Source of the DNA: Deltaproteobacteria bacterium
GTDB lineage: Bacteria > Desulfobacterota > Desulfobacteria > Desulfobacterales > Desulfosalsimonadaceae
DNA: 43,446 bases
Assembly: GCA_013151835.1 (NCBI GenBank)
Contig: JAADHK010000101.1
Span: 1 to 43,446, forward strand
Reading direction: 5' to 3'
Positions 17,197-25,607 of the stretch are shown here, piece by piece. The position numbers and the translations under genes were made by a program. A model generated the notes under the pieces. That model did no database searches, had not been told where the DNA came from, and worked only from the letters and a program-made list of their open reading frames with translations. Numbering within the stretch: position 1 is the first letter of the stretch; each line of letters starts with the position of its first letter.

Positions 17197-17232
17197 AACC
17201 GTAAATTTAATTTTTTAAGGAGGAACAAAAAG

Positions 17233-18648
17233 ATGTCTCAAGCTAAAGAAGTTTTGGAAATGGTGAAAAAAGAGGGTATTCGGGTGGTTGACCTGCGGTT
17301 CATGGATTTTCCCGGGATATGGCAGCATTTCACCGTGCCATCCTCGGAACTCGATGAATCCAGCTTCGAGGATGGCTTCGGGTTTGACGGATCAAGCATC
17401 CGGGGGTGGCAGCCAATCGACGCAAGCGATATGCTGGTCGTCCCGGACGCCGCAACGGCCAAGATCGACCCTTTTTATGAAGAAAAAACCCTGGTGCTTA
17501 TCGGTAACATCGTCGATCCCATCACCCATGAGCCGTATTCCCGTGACCCCCGCCACGTGGCCAGCAAGGCCGAGGCCTACCTCCAGCAGACCGGTATCGG
17601 CGATACGGCCTTTATCGGACCCGAGGCGGAATTTTTCATTTTTGACGATGTCCGTTTTGAATCCGGTAAAAATTCATCATTTTATGCGGTAGATTCCGAG
17701 GAAGGCATCTGGAATTCGGGCCGGGACGAAATGCCCAATCTCGGGTACAAGCCCCGGCACAAGGAAGGGTATTTCCCGGTTCCGCCCACTGACAAGTTCC
17801 AGGACATGCGGACCGAGATGCTCCTGACCCTTGAGGATCTTGGATTTGATGTGGAATGCCAGCACCATGAGGTGGCCACTGCGGGCCAGGCCGAGATTGA
17901 CATGCGGTTCAAGCCTCTACTCCAGATGGGGGATCAGCTCGTATGGTTCAAATATGTGCTCAAGAACGTTGCCAACCGCTATAACCGCACGGTAACCTTC
18001 ATGCCCAAGCCGCTGTTTGAGGATAACGGTTCGGGGATGCATACCCACATCAGCATATGGAAAGACGGGCAGCCCCTGTTTGCAGGTAACGAATACGCGG
18101 GTGTATCAAAAACAGCGTTGTATGCTATCGGCGGTATCCTGAAGCACTGCAAGGCGATTTGCGCATTTACAAACCCCACGACCAATTCCTACAAGCGGCT
18201 CGTACCCGGTTTCGAGGCCCCGGTCAACCTGGCCTATTCCAGCCGGAACCGGAGCGCGGCGGTGCGTATCCCCATGTATTCACCCTCCCCAAAGGCCAAG
18301 CGGCTCGAGTTCAGGACGCCGGACCCCTCCTGCAATGGATATCTTGCATTTTCCGCACTGCTCATGGCGGTGCTTGACGGGATCGAGAACAAAATAGATC
18401 CGGGTGAGCCCCTGGACAAGAACATCTATGATCTGCCGCCCGAAGAACTGGCCCAGATATCATCGGCTCCTGGATCACTTGACGAGGCCCTGGCGGCATT
18501 AAAAGAGGATCATGATTTTCTGCTCAAGGGGGATGTCTTTACCCAGGACGTAATCGACATGTGGATTTCGTATAAGACTGAAAACGAGATCAATCCTGTC
18601 AAACTTCGGCCTCATCCCCATGAATTTTTTCTTTATTATGACATTTAA
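17233..18648 (+). CDS. glnA: Glutamine synthetase type I
   Basis: GlnA makes glutamine from glutamate, ammonia and ATP as a dodecamer. The 471-residue product carries the beta-grasp [12 protein letters not shown] and FDGSSIRGW. Next come the metal and substrate motifs ([34 protein letters not shown]), and [12 protein letters not shown] and AVRIP. The adenylylation site is the Tyr of NIYDLPPEE, typical of the I-beta subtype controlled by GlnE. The start has AAGGAGG nine bases upstream. It lies 116 bp after glnD and ends at a strong terminator. Confidence 0.97.
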   Translation: MSQAKEVLEMVKKEGIRVVDLRFMDFPGIWQHFTVPSSELDESSFEDGFGFDGSSIRGWQPIDASDMLVVPDAATAKIDPFYEEKTLVLIGNIVDPITHEPYSRDPRHVASKAEAYLQQTGIGDTAFIGPEAEFFIFDDVRFESGKNSSFYAVDSEEGIWNSGRDEMPNLGYKPRHKEGYFPVPPTDKFQDMRTEMLLTLEDLGFDVECQHHEVATAGQAEIDMRFKPLLQMGDQLVWFKYVLKNVANRYNRTVTFMPKPLFEDNGSGMHTHISIWKDGQPLFAGNEYAGVSKTALYAIGGILKHCKAICAFTNPTTNSYKRLVPGFEAPVNLAYSSRNRSAAVRIPMYSPSPKAKRLEFRTPDPSCNGYLAFSALLMAVLDGIENKIDPGEPLDKNIYDLPPEELAQISSAPGSLDEALAALKEDHDFLLKGDVFTQDVIDMWISYKTENEINPVKLRPHPHEFFLYYDI

Positions 18649-18670
18649 AAGACAGATTTAACCTGTATTC

Positions 18671-18710
18671 AAAAGGCGCGGGCCGTGAAATTCGGTCCGC
18701 GCCTTTTTTT
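18671..18710 (+). terminator. Rho-independent terminator of glnA
   Basis: GGCGCGGGCC (18675-18684) pairs with GGTCCGCGCC (18694-18703), followed by seven T (18704-18710). It starts about 25 bp after the glnA stop codon. Confidence 0.92.
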
Positions 18711-19061
18711 GTACATTAGCCAATCATCTTATTGTGATTCCGCAAGTTGTCTGGTATGTAAAACGGCTATGGACCAAGCAGGGCAGGTCACCGCGCCTGC
18801 CAAAAGGTCTTAGAAGTCATAGTGCTCCCTTTTATTTATTGTAAAAAAGTGATCATTGCCCCTGTTCAAACTCGGATATAAGGGCTCGTAAAAAGCTTCA
18901 TATGCACGGCTCGCGCAACGCCGCAGATGAACTTCCAAATAACTCATTTATAATATCTTGAAATTATAGATAAGTTGTTTTTCGATACAGTGGCGTTCAA
19001 ATTACCATAAAAAAGCTTTTTACGAGTCCGTCAATAATTATATTATAGAAAGGATGATAAG
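18711..19061. other. Noncoding gap glnA / glycosyltransferase
   Basis: This stretch holds no convincing gene. It contains a small GGCAGG/CCTGCC hairpin near 18780-18802 and the inverted-repeat element at 18885-19026. A promoter for the plus-strand glycosyltransferase operon must lie near its right end, but none stands out. Confidence 0.6.
18885..19026. repeat. 142-bp inverted-repeat (MITE-like) element
   Basis: CTCGTAAAAAGCTT (18885-18898) is repeated exactly in inverted orientation at 19013-19026. The interior is AT-rich and has no reading frame of note. The right end continues into AGTCCGTCA, the word also found alone at 3155-3172 and 6791-6808. This looks like a non-autonomous element. 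Its left flank, TAAGGGCTCG, recalls the ends of the repeat at 11812. Confidence 0.6.
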
Positions 19062-19847
19062 ATGGAGCAGAGTATAACCCCTCAAATTTCCATTGTGGTA
19101 CCTGTTTACAATGAAGAGGATAACATTGCTATCCTGGGCTCCGAGATCAACGCCGCAATGGCCGGCGTGCCCTGGTCATGGGAATGTGTGTGGATCGATG
19201 ACGGGTCATCCGACACCACGGTCATGGGCCTTGAAAAACTCGTGGATTCCGATCCCGCGCATCACCGGTATGTGCTGCTGGCAAGAAACTTCGGCCAGGC
19301 TGCGGCAATGTACACGGGTTTTCGATCCGCCGCAGCCCCTGTTATCGTAACAATAGACGGTGATGGCCAGAACGATCCGGCGGACATCCCCAGGCTGGTT
19401 GAACGTTTTTTTGAGACAAATGCGGATCTGATCAACGGGGTGAGGAAAAAGCGGCATGACAGCATTGTCAGAAAAATTTCGTCCAGGATCGCAAATGCCT
19501 TCAGGAACTGGATGACAAGCGAGACGGTAACGGACGTGGGGTGCTCGCTCAGGGCCTTTAAGTCTGAATTCGTCCGGGATATTCCCCTGTTCAAGGGGAT
19601 GCACCGGTTCCTGCCGACCCTCATGCGTTTAAACGGGTGCGCATCAATCGAAGAGATTCCGGTAAATCACCGGCCGAGGGAGCGCGGGGTTTCCAAGTAC
19701 GGCATTCACAACCGTTTGTGGGTCGGGCTGGCCGATACCTTTGGAATCAAGTGGTTGAAGGTCCGCTGGGTCAGGCCTGAAATCGGGAGGACCTCGGGTA
19801 TGCCGGCTGCGTCCGGCGAAATCCCGGACAAAAAGGAGAAAATATGA
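19062..19847 (+). CDS. Family 2 glycosyltransferase (DPM1/ArnC-like)
   Basis: The 261-residue GT-A protein has VVPVYNEEDNI at the N-terminus, DDGSSDTT, and TIDGDGQNDPADI (the DxD-type metal site). The C-terminal part has VNHRPRERGVSKYG. This fits polyprenyl-phosphate glycosyltransferases, which load a sugar from a nucleotide donor onto undecaprenyl phosphate. Unlike many of these, no C-terminal membrane segments are present. Its ATGA overlap with the LAB_N gene, followed by an ArnT-like gene, suggests a three-step lipid-linked sugar pathway. Confidence 0.9.
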   Translation: MEQSITPQISIVVPVYNEEDNIAILGSEINAAMAGVPWSWECVWIDDGSSDTTVMGLEKLVDSDPAHHRYVLLARNFGQAAAMYTGFRSAAAPVIVTIDGDGQNDPADIPRLVERFFETNADLINGVRKKRHDSIVRKISSRIANAFRNWMTSETVTDVGCSLRAFKSEFVRDIPLFKGMHRFLPTLMRLNGCASIEEIPVNHRPRERGVSKYGIHNRLWVGLADTFGIKWLKVRWVRPEIGRTSGMPAASGEIPDKKEKI

Positions 19848-20113
19848 CTGATAATATATGGATGGGGGTCGGGTTTTTCGCCCAGGCCCTGTTTTCCGCA
19901 CGTTTTTTTGTACAATGGCTTGCCTCCGAAAAGGCGGGAAAGAGTGTTATGCCGATTTTATTCTGGTACTTCAGTATCGGGGGCTCATCGATCCTTCTGG
20001 CCTATGCCGTTCACCGGATGGATCCGGTCTTTATTCTGGGCCAGTCCTTCGGGCTGGTGATCTACCTGCGAAATCTATATCTTATCCGAAGGGAGAAGAA
20101 AACTCTTGCCTGA
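19844..20113 (+). CDS. LAB_N (lipid A biosynthesis N-terminal) domain protein
   Basis: The 89-residue membrane protein has about three hydrophobic segments. It shows the LAB_N pattern: an N-terminal FFAQALFSARFFVQWL, then SVMPILFWYFSIGGSSILLAY, and GQSFGLVIYLRNLYLI. Related proteins occur fused or adjacent to lipid A and arabinose/galactosamine transfer enzymes, with no defined catalytic activity. The domain belongs to the PQ-loop-like/small-transporter class, so flipping of the lipid-linked sugar is a reasonable guess. It overlaps its neighbours by 4 and 8 bp. Confidence 0.88.
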   Translation: MTDNIWMGVGFFAQALFSARFFVQWLASEKAGKSVMPILFWYFSIGGSSILLAYAVHRMDPVFILGQSFGLVIYLRNLYLIRREKKTLA

Positions 20114-21857
20114 TAAAATTGTCGACATGGAACCAGGGGCATCTTCCGGGGCAATGGGAGGGCAGCCTGTTTTGACCTCGACTTCGAGTCCGGTTTCGAC
20201 TAAGGGCCGGTCCGGGGAAATGGCGGTAATCACCGGCCCGGTTGTTATTTTTCTGCTATGGGCCGGTTTTGTTGTTGCATTCATCGGCAGCCGCGGTCTC
20301 TGGAATCCGGACGAGCCCAGATATCTCCAGGTGGCCTGGGAAATGGCCGTGTCAAAACATTTTTTCGTGCCCACCTTTAACGGCTTGATCTATGCCCAGA
20401 AACCGCCCCTGCTATTCTGGCTGGCAATTGCCTTTTCACACGTGATTCCCTTTGAATATACCACCCAGGCGGTTTCAGCCATGTCCGGCCTGGGTACGCT
20501 TTTTTTAACCTATGGCATTGGTTCAAGGCTGTCGGGCCGAAGGGCGGGATTGTGCGCGGCCCTTGTTCTAATGTCCGCCGGGCTTTATGCATGGATGATC
20601 CATACCGGCAACATCGACACGCTGCTCACCTTTTTCACCACCCTTTCCATATATTTTTATATTCGGTACGCAGACAAAGGGGGCCTGGCCTGGTGGTATG
20701 CGGCATGTATTTCGACCGGCATGTCAATCCTTGCCAAGGGGCCGGTGGGGCTTATCGTTTTTCTGGTTTTTGTCTTTTCCGTAAAGGCGGTTGACAGGAA
20801 AAATCCCGTGAAACTTCCTGCGTCAAGCCTGCTTTTCGGTATGGGCATGGCCCTTGTTCCGGTGTTGCTCTGGCTTGTTCCGGCCTGCATAACCGGCGGT
20901 GCCGCCTATACAAAGATGATATTGTTTACGCAGAATGTCGGCCGGGCCGTATCCTCTTTTGCCCACAGGCGGCCCTGGTATTATTATATCACTCAGCTCC
21001 CGGCGCTCTTTCTTCCATGGAGTATCCTGATAATTATGGGTATCCCCCGGATTTTCCGGTCAATACGAGAAAAAAATCGGGACGTACTCATTTATCTCGC
21101 ATGGTTTTTATCTGTTTTTATCTGTTTTTCCCTGATTTCCGGAAAGCGGGGCAGGTATCTGCTTCCCCTGTTTCCGGCGCTTTCTCTGCTTGTGGCACAT
21201 GTTGCCGATAAATGGGGGCGCGAAGGGAAACAGTCCGTATCCCTTGTCATAATGTCCGGGATATCGGGACTGGTCATTTTAATCCTGGCCCTGTTTCCGG
21301 TTGTTGCCCTCCTTTTTGCTAAAAAACACTGGGTCTTGTCTCTTTTTCAGATTGATTTTTTCGCTCCCCCGCTTCTTATGATGTACGGGTTCTGCGTTGC
21401 GGGCGGGGCCTGCCTTTGGCTTGCACGACAATACCGGCAAGAGAGGCGGGCGGTTTTTTCCACCCAGGCCATTGCCCTGTCCGTCCTTTTCATAATGGGC
21501 GCGGCCCATGTCTATTACGTTCCGGTCATCGACGGTGTGAAATCCGTGAAAAAGGCGTCTGCCATGGTTAAATCCCTGATCCCGACCGGTGGCCATGTGG
21601 CATTTTTCCATTCCCGCTATAATAATGGCTGGAATTTTTATCTGCAAAAGCCGCACATTGAAGTTGTATCCGCAGGAGAGCTTTCGGCCGCCGCCCGGCC
21701 ATGGGACGTGGTGATCACCGATAAGCGCTATGTAAATGACTTAAAGGCATTGCCCGGTTACAGGTCGGCCGCTGATTTGCGTGCGGGCGGGGATATTTTC
21801 TATATTTTTGTGCCTAAAAGGCCACCTGCTATTGATAATTACCCGGTAGCCCACTGA
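20106..21857 (+). CDS. ArnT-like membrane glycosyltransferase (GT83/PMT type)
   Basis: The 583-residue protein has around 12 transmembrane segments and a C-terminal soluble part. The catalytic loop after the first segment has LWNPDEPRYLQVAWEM, with the Asp-Glu pair used by ArnT/PMT enzymes, followed by AQKPPLLFWL. It probably transfers a sugar from undecaprenyl phosphate to lipid A or another envelope acceptor on the outer face of the inner membrane. The start used is TTG at 20106, with GGGAG upstream; ATG at 20127 is the alternative. The donor sugar cannot be read. Confidence 0.88.
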   Translation: MPDKIVDMEPGASSGAMGGQPVLTSTSSPVSTKGRSGEMAVITGPVVIFLLWAGFVVAFIGSRGLWNPDEPRYLQVAWEMAVSKHFFVPTFNGLIYAQKPPLLFWLAIAFSHVIPFEYTTQAVSAMSGLGTLFLTYGIGSRLSGRRAGLCAALVLMSAGLYAWMIHTGNIDTLLTFFTTLSIYFYIRYADKGGLAWWYAACISTGMSILAKGPVGLIVFLVFVFSVKAVDRKNPVKLPASSLLFGMGMALVPVLLWLVPACITGGAAYTKMILFTQNVGRAVSSFAHRRPWYYYITQLPALFLPWSILIIMGIPRIFRSIREKNRDVLIYLAWFLSVFICFSLISGKRGRYLLPLFPALSLLVAHVADKWGREGKQSVSLVIMSGISGLVILILALFPVVALLFAKKHWVLSLFQIDFFAPPLLMMYGFCVAGGACLWLARQYRQERRAVFSTQAIALSVLFIMGAAHVYYVPVIDGVKSVKKASAMVKSLIPTGGHVAFFHSRYNNGWNFYLQKPHIEVVSAGELSAAARPWDVVITDKRYVNDLKALPGYRSAADLRAGGDIFYIFVPKRPPAIDNYPVAH

Positions 21858-21858
21858 A

Positions 21859-23175
21859 ATGCCTGCCGATATCATCATAACAAACGGTATCGTCGTCACG
21901 GTAAACCCGCATTTTGACATTATTAAAAACGGTGAGGTCCGGATAAAGGACGGGCGGATTACCTCGGTGGGACCTGTAGGTATGGATGCCGGCCATCACC
22001 CGGAAGCCCAGGTGATAGACGCAGGCGGCGGGATAATCATGCCTGGCCTGATCAACACCCACACCCATCTTCCCATGTCCCTGTTCCGGGGGCTTGCGGA
22101 TGATCTCATGCTTTCAGACTGGCTCAACAAGCATATCTTTCCGGCGGAAAGCAAACACATAAATGAACATACCGTCCGGATCGCAAGCCTTCTTTCCTGC
22201 GCGGAGATGCTCCTTTCAGGCACCACGACCTGCTGTGACGGATATTTTTTCGAATCAGGAGTTGCGGCGGCCGTGCGCGAATCCGGGATGCGGGCCGTTC
22301 TCGGCCAGGGAGTAATTGATTTTCCCGCTCCCGGTGCGCCTGATCCGGCCCGTAATATCGATATCGCGAGGGAATTTCTGGCCGCCGTAAAAGATACTTC
22401 TCCTTTAATACATCCGTCCGTGTTCTGCCATTCTCCCTATACCTGCTCGGGTAAAACTCTTTGCGCCGCAAAAGCTCTCGCAAATGAGTTTGGTGTCAGG
22501 TTTCAGATTCATGTGGCCGAGACAAAAGGCGAGGCTGACATGATAGAAGGCGCGGGCGGACTTTCTCCCATCGCCTATCTCGACCGGCTGGGTATTTTGG
22601 ATGAAAACACCATTGCGGTGCATTGCATATGGGTGGATGATGTTGATATCGAAATCCTTGCGGACAAGGGGGTCTGCGTCTCCCATAACCCGGAAAGCAA
22701 CATGAAGCTTGCTTCAGGCGCCGCGCCAGTGGCGGCCATGCTCGATGCCGGGATCCTGGCCGGGATAGGGACCGACGGGTGCGCGAGCAACAACGATCTC
22801 GACATGTTTTCGGAAATGGATATGGCTGCAAAACTTGCCAAGGTTTTTTCAATGGATACGATAGTTCTTGATGCACAGACCGTGCTTACGGCGGCTACCA
22901 TGGGCGGGGCATCGGTGGCGGGACTTTCTGAAATCACCGGGTCCATAGAAAAGGGCAAGGCTGCGGATATAATTATCGTAAACACCGCAAAGCCCCATCT
23001 TACACCCATGTATGATCCGGTTTCACATCTTGTGTACGCGGCCCGGGGATCGGACGTGGACACGGTCATGGTTAACGGCCGCATTCTGGTAAAAGACGGG
23101 GCCCTGGTTTATATGGATGTGGAAAAGATAATGGATGGTGTTCGGAAGGTGGCCGGGGAGGTAATGCGAGGATAG
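21859..23175 (+). CDS. mtaD: Amidohydrolase, MTA/SAH deaminase type
   Basis: MtaD enzymes deaminate S-adenosylhomocysteine and/or 5'-methylthioadenosine, salvaging products of methylation and radical SAM chemistry. The 438-residue product has the amidohydrolase metal set: NTHTHLPMSLFRG (HxH), HVAET, a His in AVHCIWVDD, and GTDGCASNNDLDM. The last, with the SNNDLDM tail, is characteristic of the TRZ/ATZ-MtaD group. It begins one base after the ArnT-like stop codon, so it is in the same transcript, although the biochemical link is unclear. The exact substrate (SAH, MTA or another aminated ring) is not certain. Confidence 0.88.
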   Translation: MPADIIITNGIVVTVNPHFDIIKNGEVRIKDGRITSVGPVGMDAGHHPEAQVIDAGGGIIMPGLINTHTHLPMSLFRGLADDLMLSDWLNKHIFPAESKHINEHTVRIASLLSCAEMLLSGTTTCCDGYFFESGVAAAVRESGMRAVLGQGVIDFPAPGAPDPARNIDIAREFLAAVKDTSPLIHPSVFCHSPYTCSGKTLCAAKALANEFGVRFQIHVAETKGEADMIEGAGGLSPIAYLDRLGILDENTIAVHCIWVDDVDIEILADKGVCVSHNPESNMKLASGAAPVAAMLDAGILAGIGTDGCASNNDLDMFSEMDMAAKLAKVFSMDTIVLDAQTVLTAATMGGASVAGLSEITGSIEKGKAADIIIVNTAKPHLTPMYDPVSHLVYAARGSDVDTVMVNGRILVKDGALVYMDVEKIMDGVRKVAGEVMRG

Positions 23176-23193
23176 ATGTCGAACGGTGTAATG

Positions 23194-23236
23194 TCGCAGC
23201 TCGGATTACGCTTTGCTGATCCGAGCTGCGATTTTA
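23194..23236 (+). terminator. Terminator between convergent mtaD and hydrolase genes
   Basis: TCGCAGCTCGGAT (23194-23206) pairs perfectly with ATCCGAGCTGCGA (23219-23231). TTTTACC follows. The T-run is short, but the 13-bp stem between converging genes makes a terminator likely. Confidence 0.7.
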
Positions 23237-23251
23237 CCTTTTAGGGGTCCG

Positions 23252-24166
23252 TCACCCGTTGACTGCATTTCGCCTGTCGGCAGGGAATGTAATAAGCTCG
23301 GTCGAGTGGGCGGCAAGCCCCTTGTGGATGGGGACAGGCTTTGTTGCCGGCGCGCGGAAACCGAAACGGCGTACGGGAACGTATTTGAGGGCCGGGACCG
23401 ACGGGTAGCAGTTCATGTAGTAAAGCGCGATTCTGTTGAATTCATCCGCCTGCTCGATATTGCAGACATGGCCGCACCTGTCTATCACATGGATGGCGGC
23501 ATTCCCGTCGCACAGGTATGCATTTATTACGAACTTAAGGAAGAGGTGGTCCTGTTCTCCTGAAATATATAGCTTTGGAACATTCACGTTAAGATGCGCG
23601 TGGGCCTTGTAGAAATCCTCGAGCGTCTCCATGAGCCGGTACCATTTTTTAAATTCCCTGCCCCCGAGCTTTTTTGCCTCCCGGACAAAGATTTTTTTTG
23701 AAAAAGCGTGGTTTTTGCGGGGCATCATGATAAAGGCAAACAGCCGGTACAGCCACATATACGGTATTATCCCCTTGATAATGCTCCCGGACCGAAGCAG
23801 GAAACGTGCCCTGAAATCGTAGCCCAGGACCGATCCGCCCATGACCAAGGATTTGACCCTGTCAGGCGCCGCAAAGGCCACGGCATCCGCGATGATTGAG
23901 CCGAGCGAGATTCCGACGATGTGAGCGGATTTTACTCCCGTATAGTCCATAACCTTTATGACGCCTGCGGCAAGAGTCTCGAATGTATAGGATTTTTTAG
24001 ATTCGTTCGTGTCGCCGTGACCGAACATATCGATGAACATGAGATTGAACTGTCCTGAAAATGCTTTTACCTGTTTGTACCAGATGTTGGAATTGCCGCC
24101 GAGCCCGTGCAGGAAAATAACCCAGTCTTTATCATTACCGCAGCATTCGGTTTTATAGGACAGCAT
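23252..24166 (-). CDS. Alpha/beta hydrolase
   Basis: The 304-residue protein has the oxyanion-region motif FLHGLGGNSNIW and the nucleophile elbow VGISLGS (Ser in GxSxG). A late acid and His follow in DRCGHVCNIEQADEFN. A lid of about 100 residues rich in Lys, Phe and Arg separates the core strands. The last ~45 residues (from YMNCYPSVPALKY) are not part of the fold and contain no recognised motif. No signal peptide is seen. Substrate is unknown. It is transcribed alone, convergent with mtaD. Confidence 0.88.
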   Translation of the reverse strand: MLSYKTECCGNDKDWVIFLHGLGGNSNIWYKQVKAFSGQFNLMFIDMFGHGDTNESKKSYTFETLAAGVIKVMDYTGVKSAHIVGISLGSIIADAVAFAAPDRVKSLVMGGSVLGYDFRARFLLRSGSIIKGIIPYMWLYRLFAFIMMPRKNHAFSKKIFVREAKKLGGREFKKWYRLMETLEDFYKAHAHLNVNVPKLYISGEQDHLFLKFVINAYLCDGNAAIHVIDRCGHVCNIEQADEFNRIALYYMNCYPSVPALKYVPVRRFGFRAPATKPVPIHKGLAAHSTELITFPADRRNAVNG

Positions 24167-24341
24167 TCATGACCTCCGTATATGTTTTAGGGAACCTGTT
24201 TGATGATGGTTGTATAATGGCATAAAAAATCATAGTTGTAATGCTAAAGGACTTGCAGAGTATTGCTAGTGTGTTTCTAGTGGCTGTTTCCGACAGCTAT
24301 TCCGGTTTTTAATAAGGTCCAACAAAAAAACTGGTGGCATC

Positions 24342-25334
24342 ATGTTGCTTCAAGTTATTCTACTGATTGTCGGCTTTGCCCTGCTTTATTGCGGGGCGGA
24401 ATGGCTGGTAAAAGGGTCGGCCAATCTGGCGAAAAGCCTCGGCGTTTCCAGCGTTGTCATCGGTTTGACGGTTGTGGCGTTCGGTACGTCCGCTCCCGAA
24501 CTGGTTGTGAGCGTAGTTGCCTCAATCCAGAATAAAAGCATGATTGCGGTGGGAAACGTGGTGGGGAGCAATATCTGTAACATCGCGCTTATTCTCGGTA
24601 TCGCCTCGTTTCTCATACCCATAACCGCGAACCGGTCCGTGGTTCGGCGGGATATTCCGTTGATGCTGGCCATATCGGCCCTTCTTTTTATCCTTTCTCT
24701 TGATTCATACATATCCAGGACCGAGGGTGTGGAATTGTTTACCGGCGTTATCCTGTATACGGCGTACAACTATTATTTATCGGCAAGGGATAAAAGAACG
24801 GCCGTACGGCGGGGAGCAACGCAAACCGCTGGCCCACTTGACACCGAACTTTCGGAAATCGGATACATTGAATCGCGTTTTATGCAGATCTTTTTGATTC
24901 TTTTGGGAATTGCGGGGGTGGTCATCGGCGCCAGGGTTATGATCTATGCCGCAGTCGTTTTGATGAGAAACCTTGGTGTCAGTGAAAAGTTTGTCGGGCT
25001 TACCATTGTCGCTTTCGGTACCTCGCTTCCGGAGCTTGCGACATCCGTGGTGGCCGCATTAAAAAAACAGATGGACATCAGTATCGGAAACCTGGTGGGG
25101 AGCAATGTGTTCAATATCCTGAGCGTTATCGGGATGGCCGCCATTATAAGGCCTGTTTCCATCCCCGGAGGATTTATCAAAAGCGGGCTGGTTGTGGACT
25201 ATGTTGTCATGATACTCGTCAGTTTTCTCCCGCTGGTGATGATGTGGAAGGATAATACGGTTAAACGGAGAGATGGTTTTATTCTTTTATGTTGTTATTT
25301 CGGGTATCTGTCGTACCTGATTCATAGGGGGTAA
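24342..25334 (+). CDS. Calcium/sodium antiporter (CaCA family, YrbG-like)
   Basis: The 330-residue inner-membrane protein has about ten transmembrane segments and two inverted alpha-repeats. The first is GTSAPELVVSVVAS with GNVVGSNICNIALILG; the second is GTSLPELATSVVAA with GNLVGSNVFNILSVIG. The GTSxPE and GSNxxN residues form the ion site, and both repeats are intact. The likely role is Na+- or H+-coupled Ca2+ export. The ribosome-binding site is a weak GGTGG. It has no obvious operon partner. Confidence 0.94.
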   Translation: MLLQVILLIVGFALLYCGAEWLVKGSANLAKSLGVSSVVIGLTVVAFGTSAPELVVSVVASIQNKSMIAVGNVVGSNICNIALILGIASFLIPITANRSVVRRDIPLMLAISALLFILSLDSYISRTEGVELFTGVILYTAYNYYLSARDKRTAVRRGATQTAGPLDTELSEIGYIESRFMQIFLILLGIAGVVIGARVMIYAAVVLMRNLGVSEKFVGLTIVAFGTSLPELATSVVAALKKQMDISIGNLVGSNVFNILSVIGMAAIIRPVSIPGGFIKSGLVVDYVVMILVSFLPLVMMWKDNTVKRRDGFILLCCYFGYLSYLIHRG

Positions 25335-25607
25335 TCACCAGCCACGGCCATAGGACGTGGCATGATGAAGCCCCCTCGAAGGGGGCAAAAGATATGGTTT
25401 TTCTTGTAGAACATATCTAAACGTCAGGTATTCGATGTTCAACGTTGGACGTTCGATGTTGGGCGTTCAAAAAATGCATTATTATGCAGCTATGGCATAT
25501 ATTTATTATCGCCGGAACGGTAGAACCTCATAGGGTCGCACGGGTATAGCCCGTGGTTTAATTAAAATCAATTGATAGTTGAGCTGTCAATAGAAAAGAA
25601 TTCCATC
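25335..25607. other. Noncoding gap with hairpins and a dispersed repeat
   Basis: GCCCCCT/AGGGGGC at 25370-25386 and CACGGG/CCCGTG near 25538-25554 form hairpins. Either could terminate the two converging transcripts, although neither has a classic T-run. The 32-bp repeat at 25429-25460 also lies here. No gene is visible. Confidence 0.6.
25429..25460 (-). repeat. 32-bp dispersed repeat (AACGTCCAACGTTGAAC type), copy 1
   Basis: Read on the minus strand this block matches 42904-42935 on the plus strand at 31 of 32 positions; its core is ATCGAACGTCCAACGTTGAA. The two copies are in inverted orientation, about 17 kb apart, and both are in noncoding gaps. Confidence 0.75.

Noticed and set aside
18711-18884. 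Possible small RNA after glnA
   Set aside because: Only one weak hairpin is visible and there is no promoter or terminator pair to bound a transcript.
23213-23563. Plus-strand frame of 116 codons opposite the alpha/beta hydrolase
   Set aside because: It is antisense to the C-terminal part of the hydrolase, begins inside the mtaD terminator and has no family similarity.
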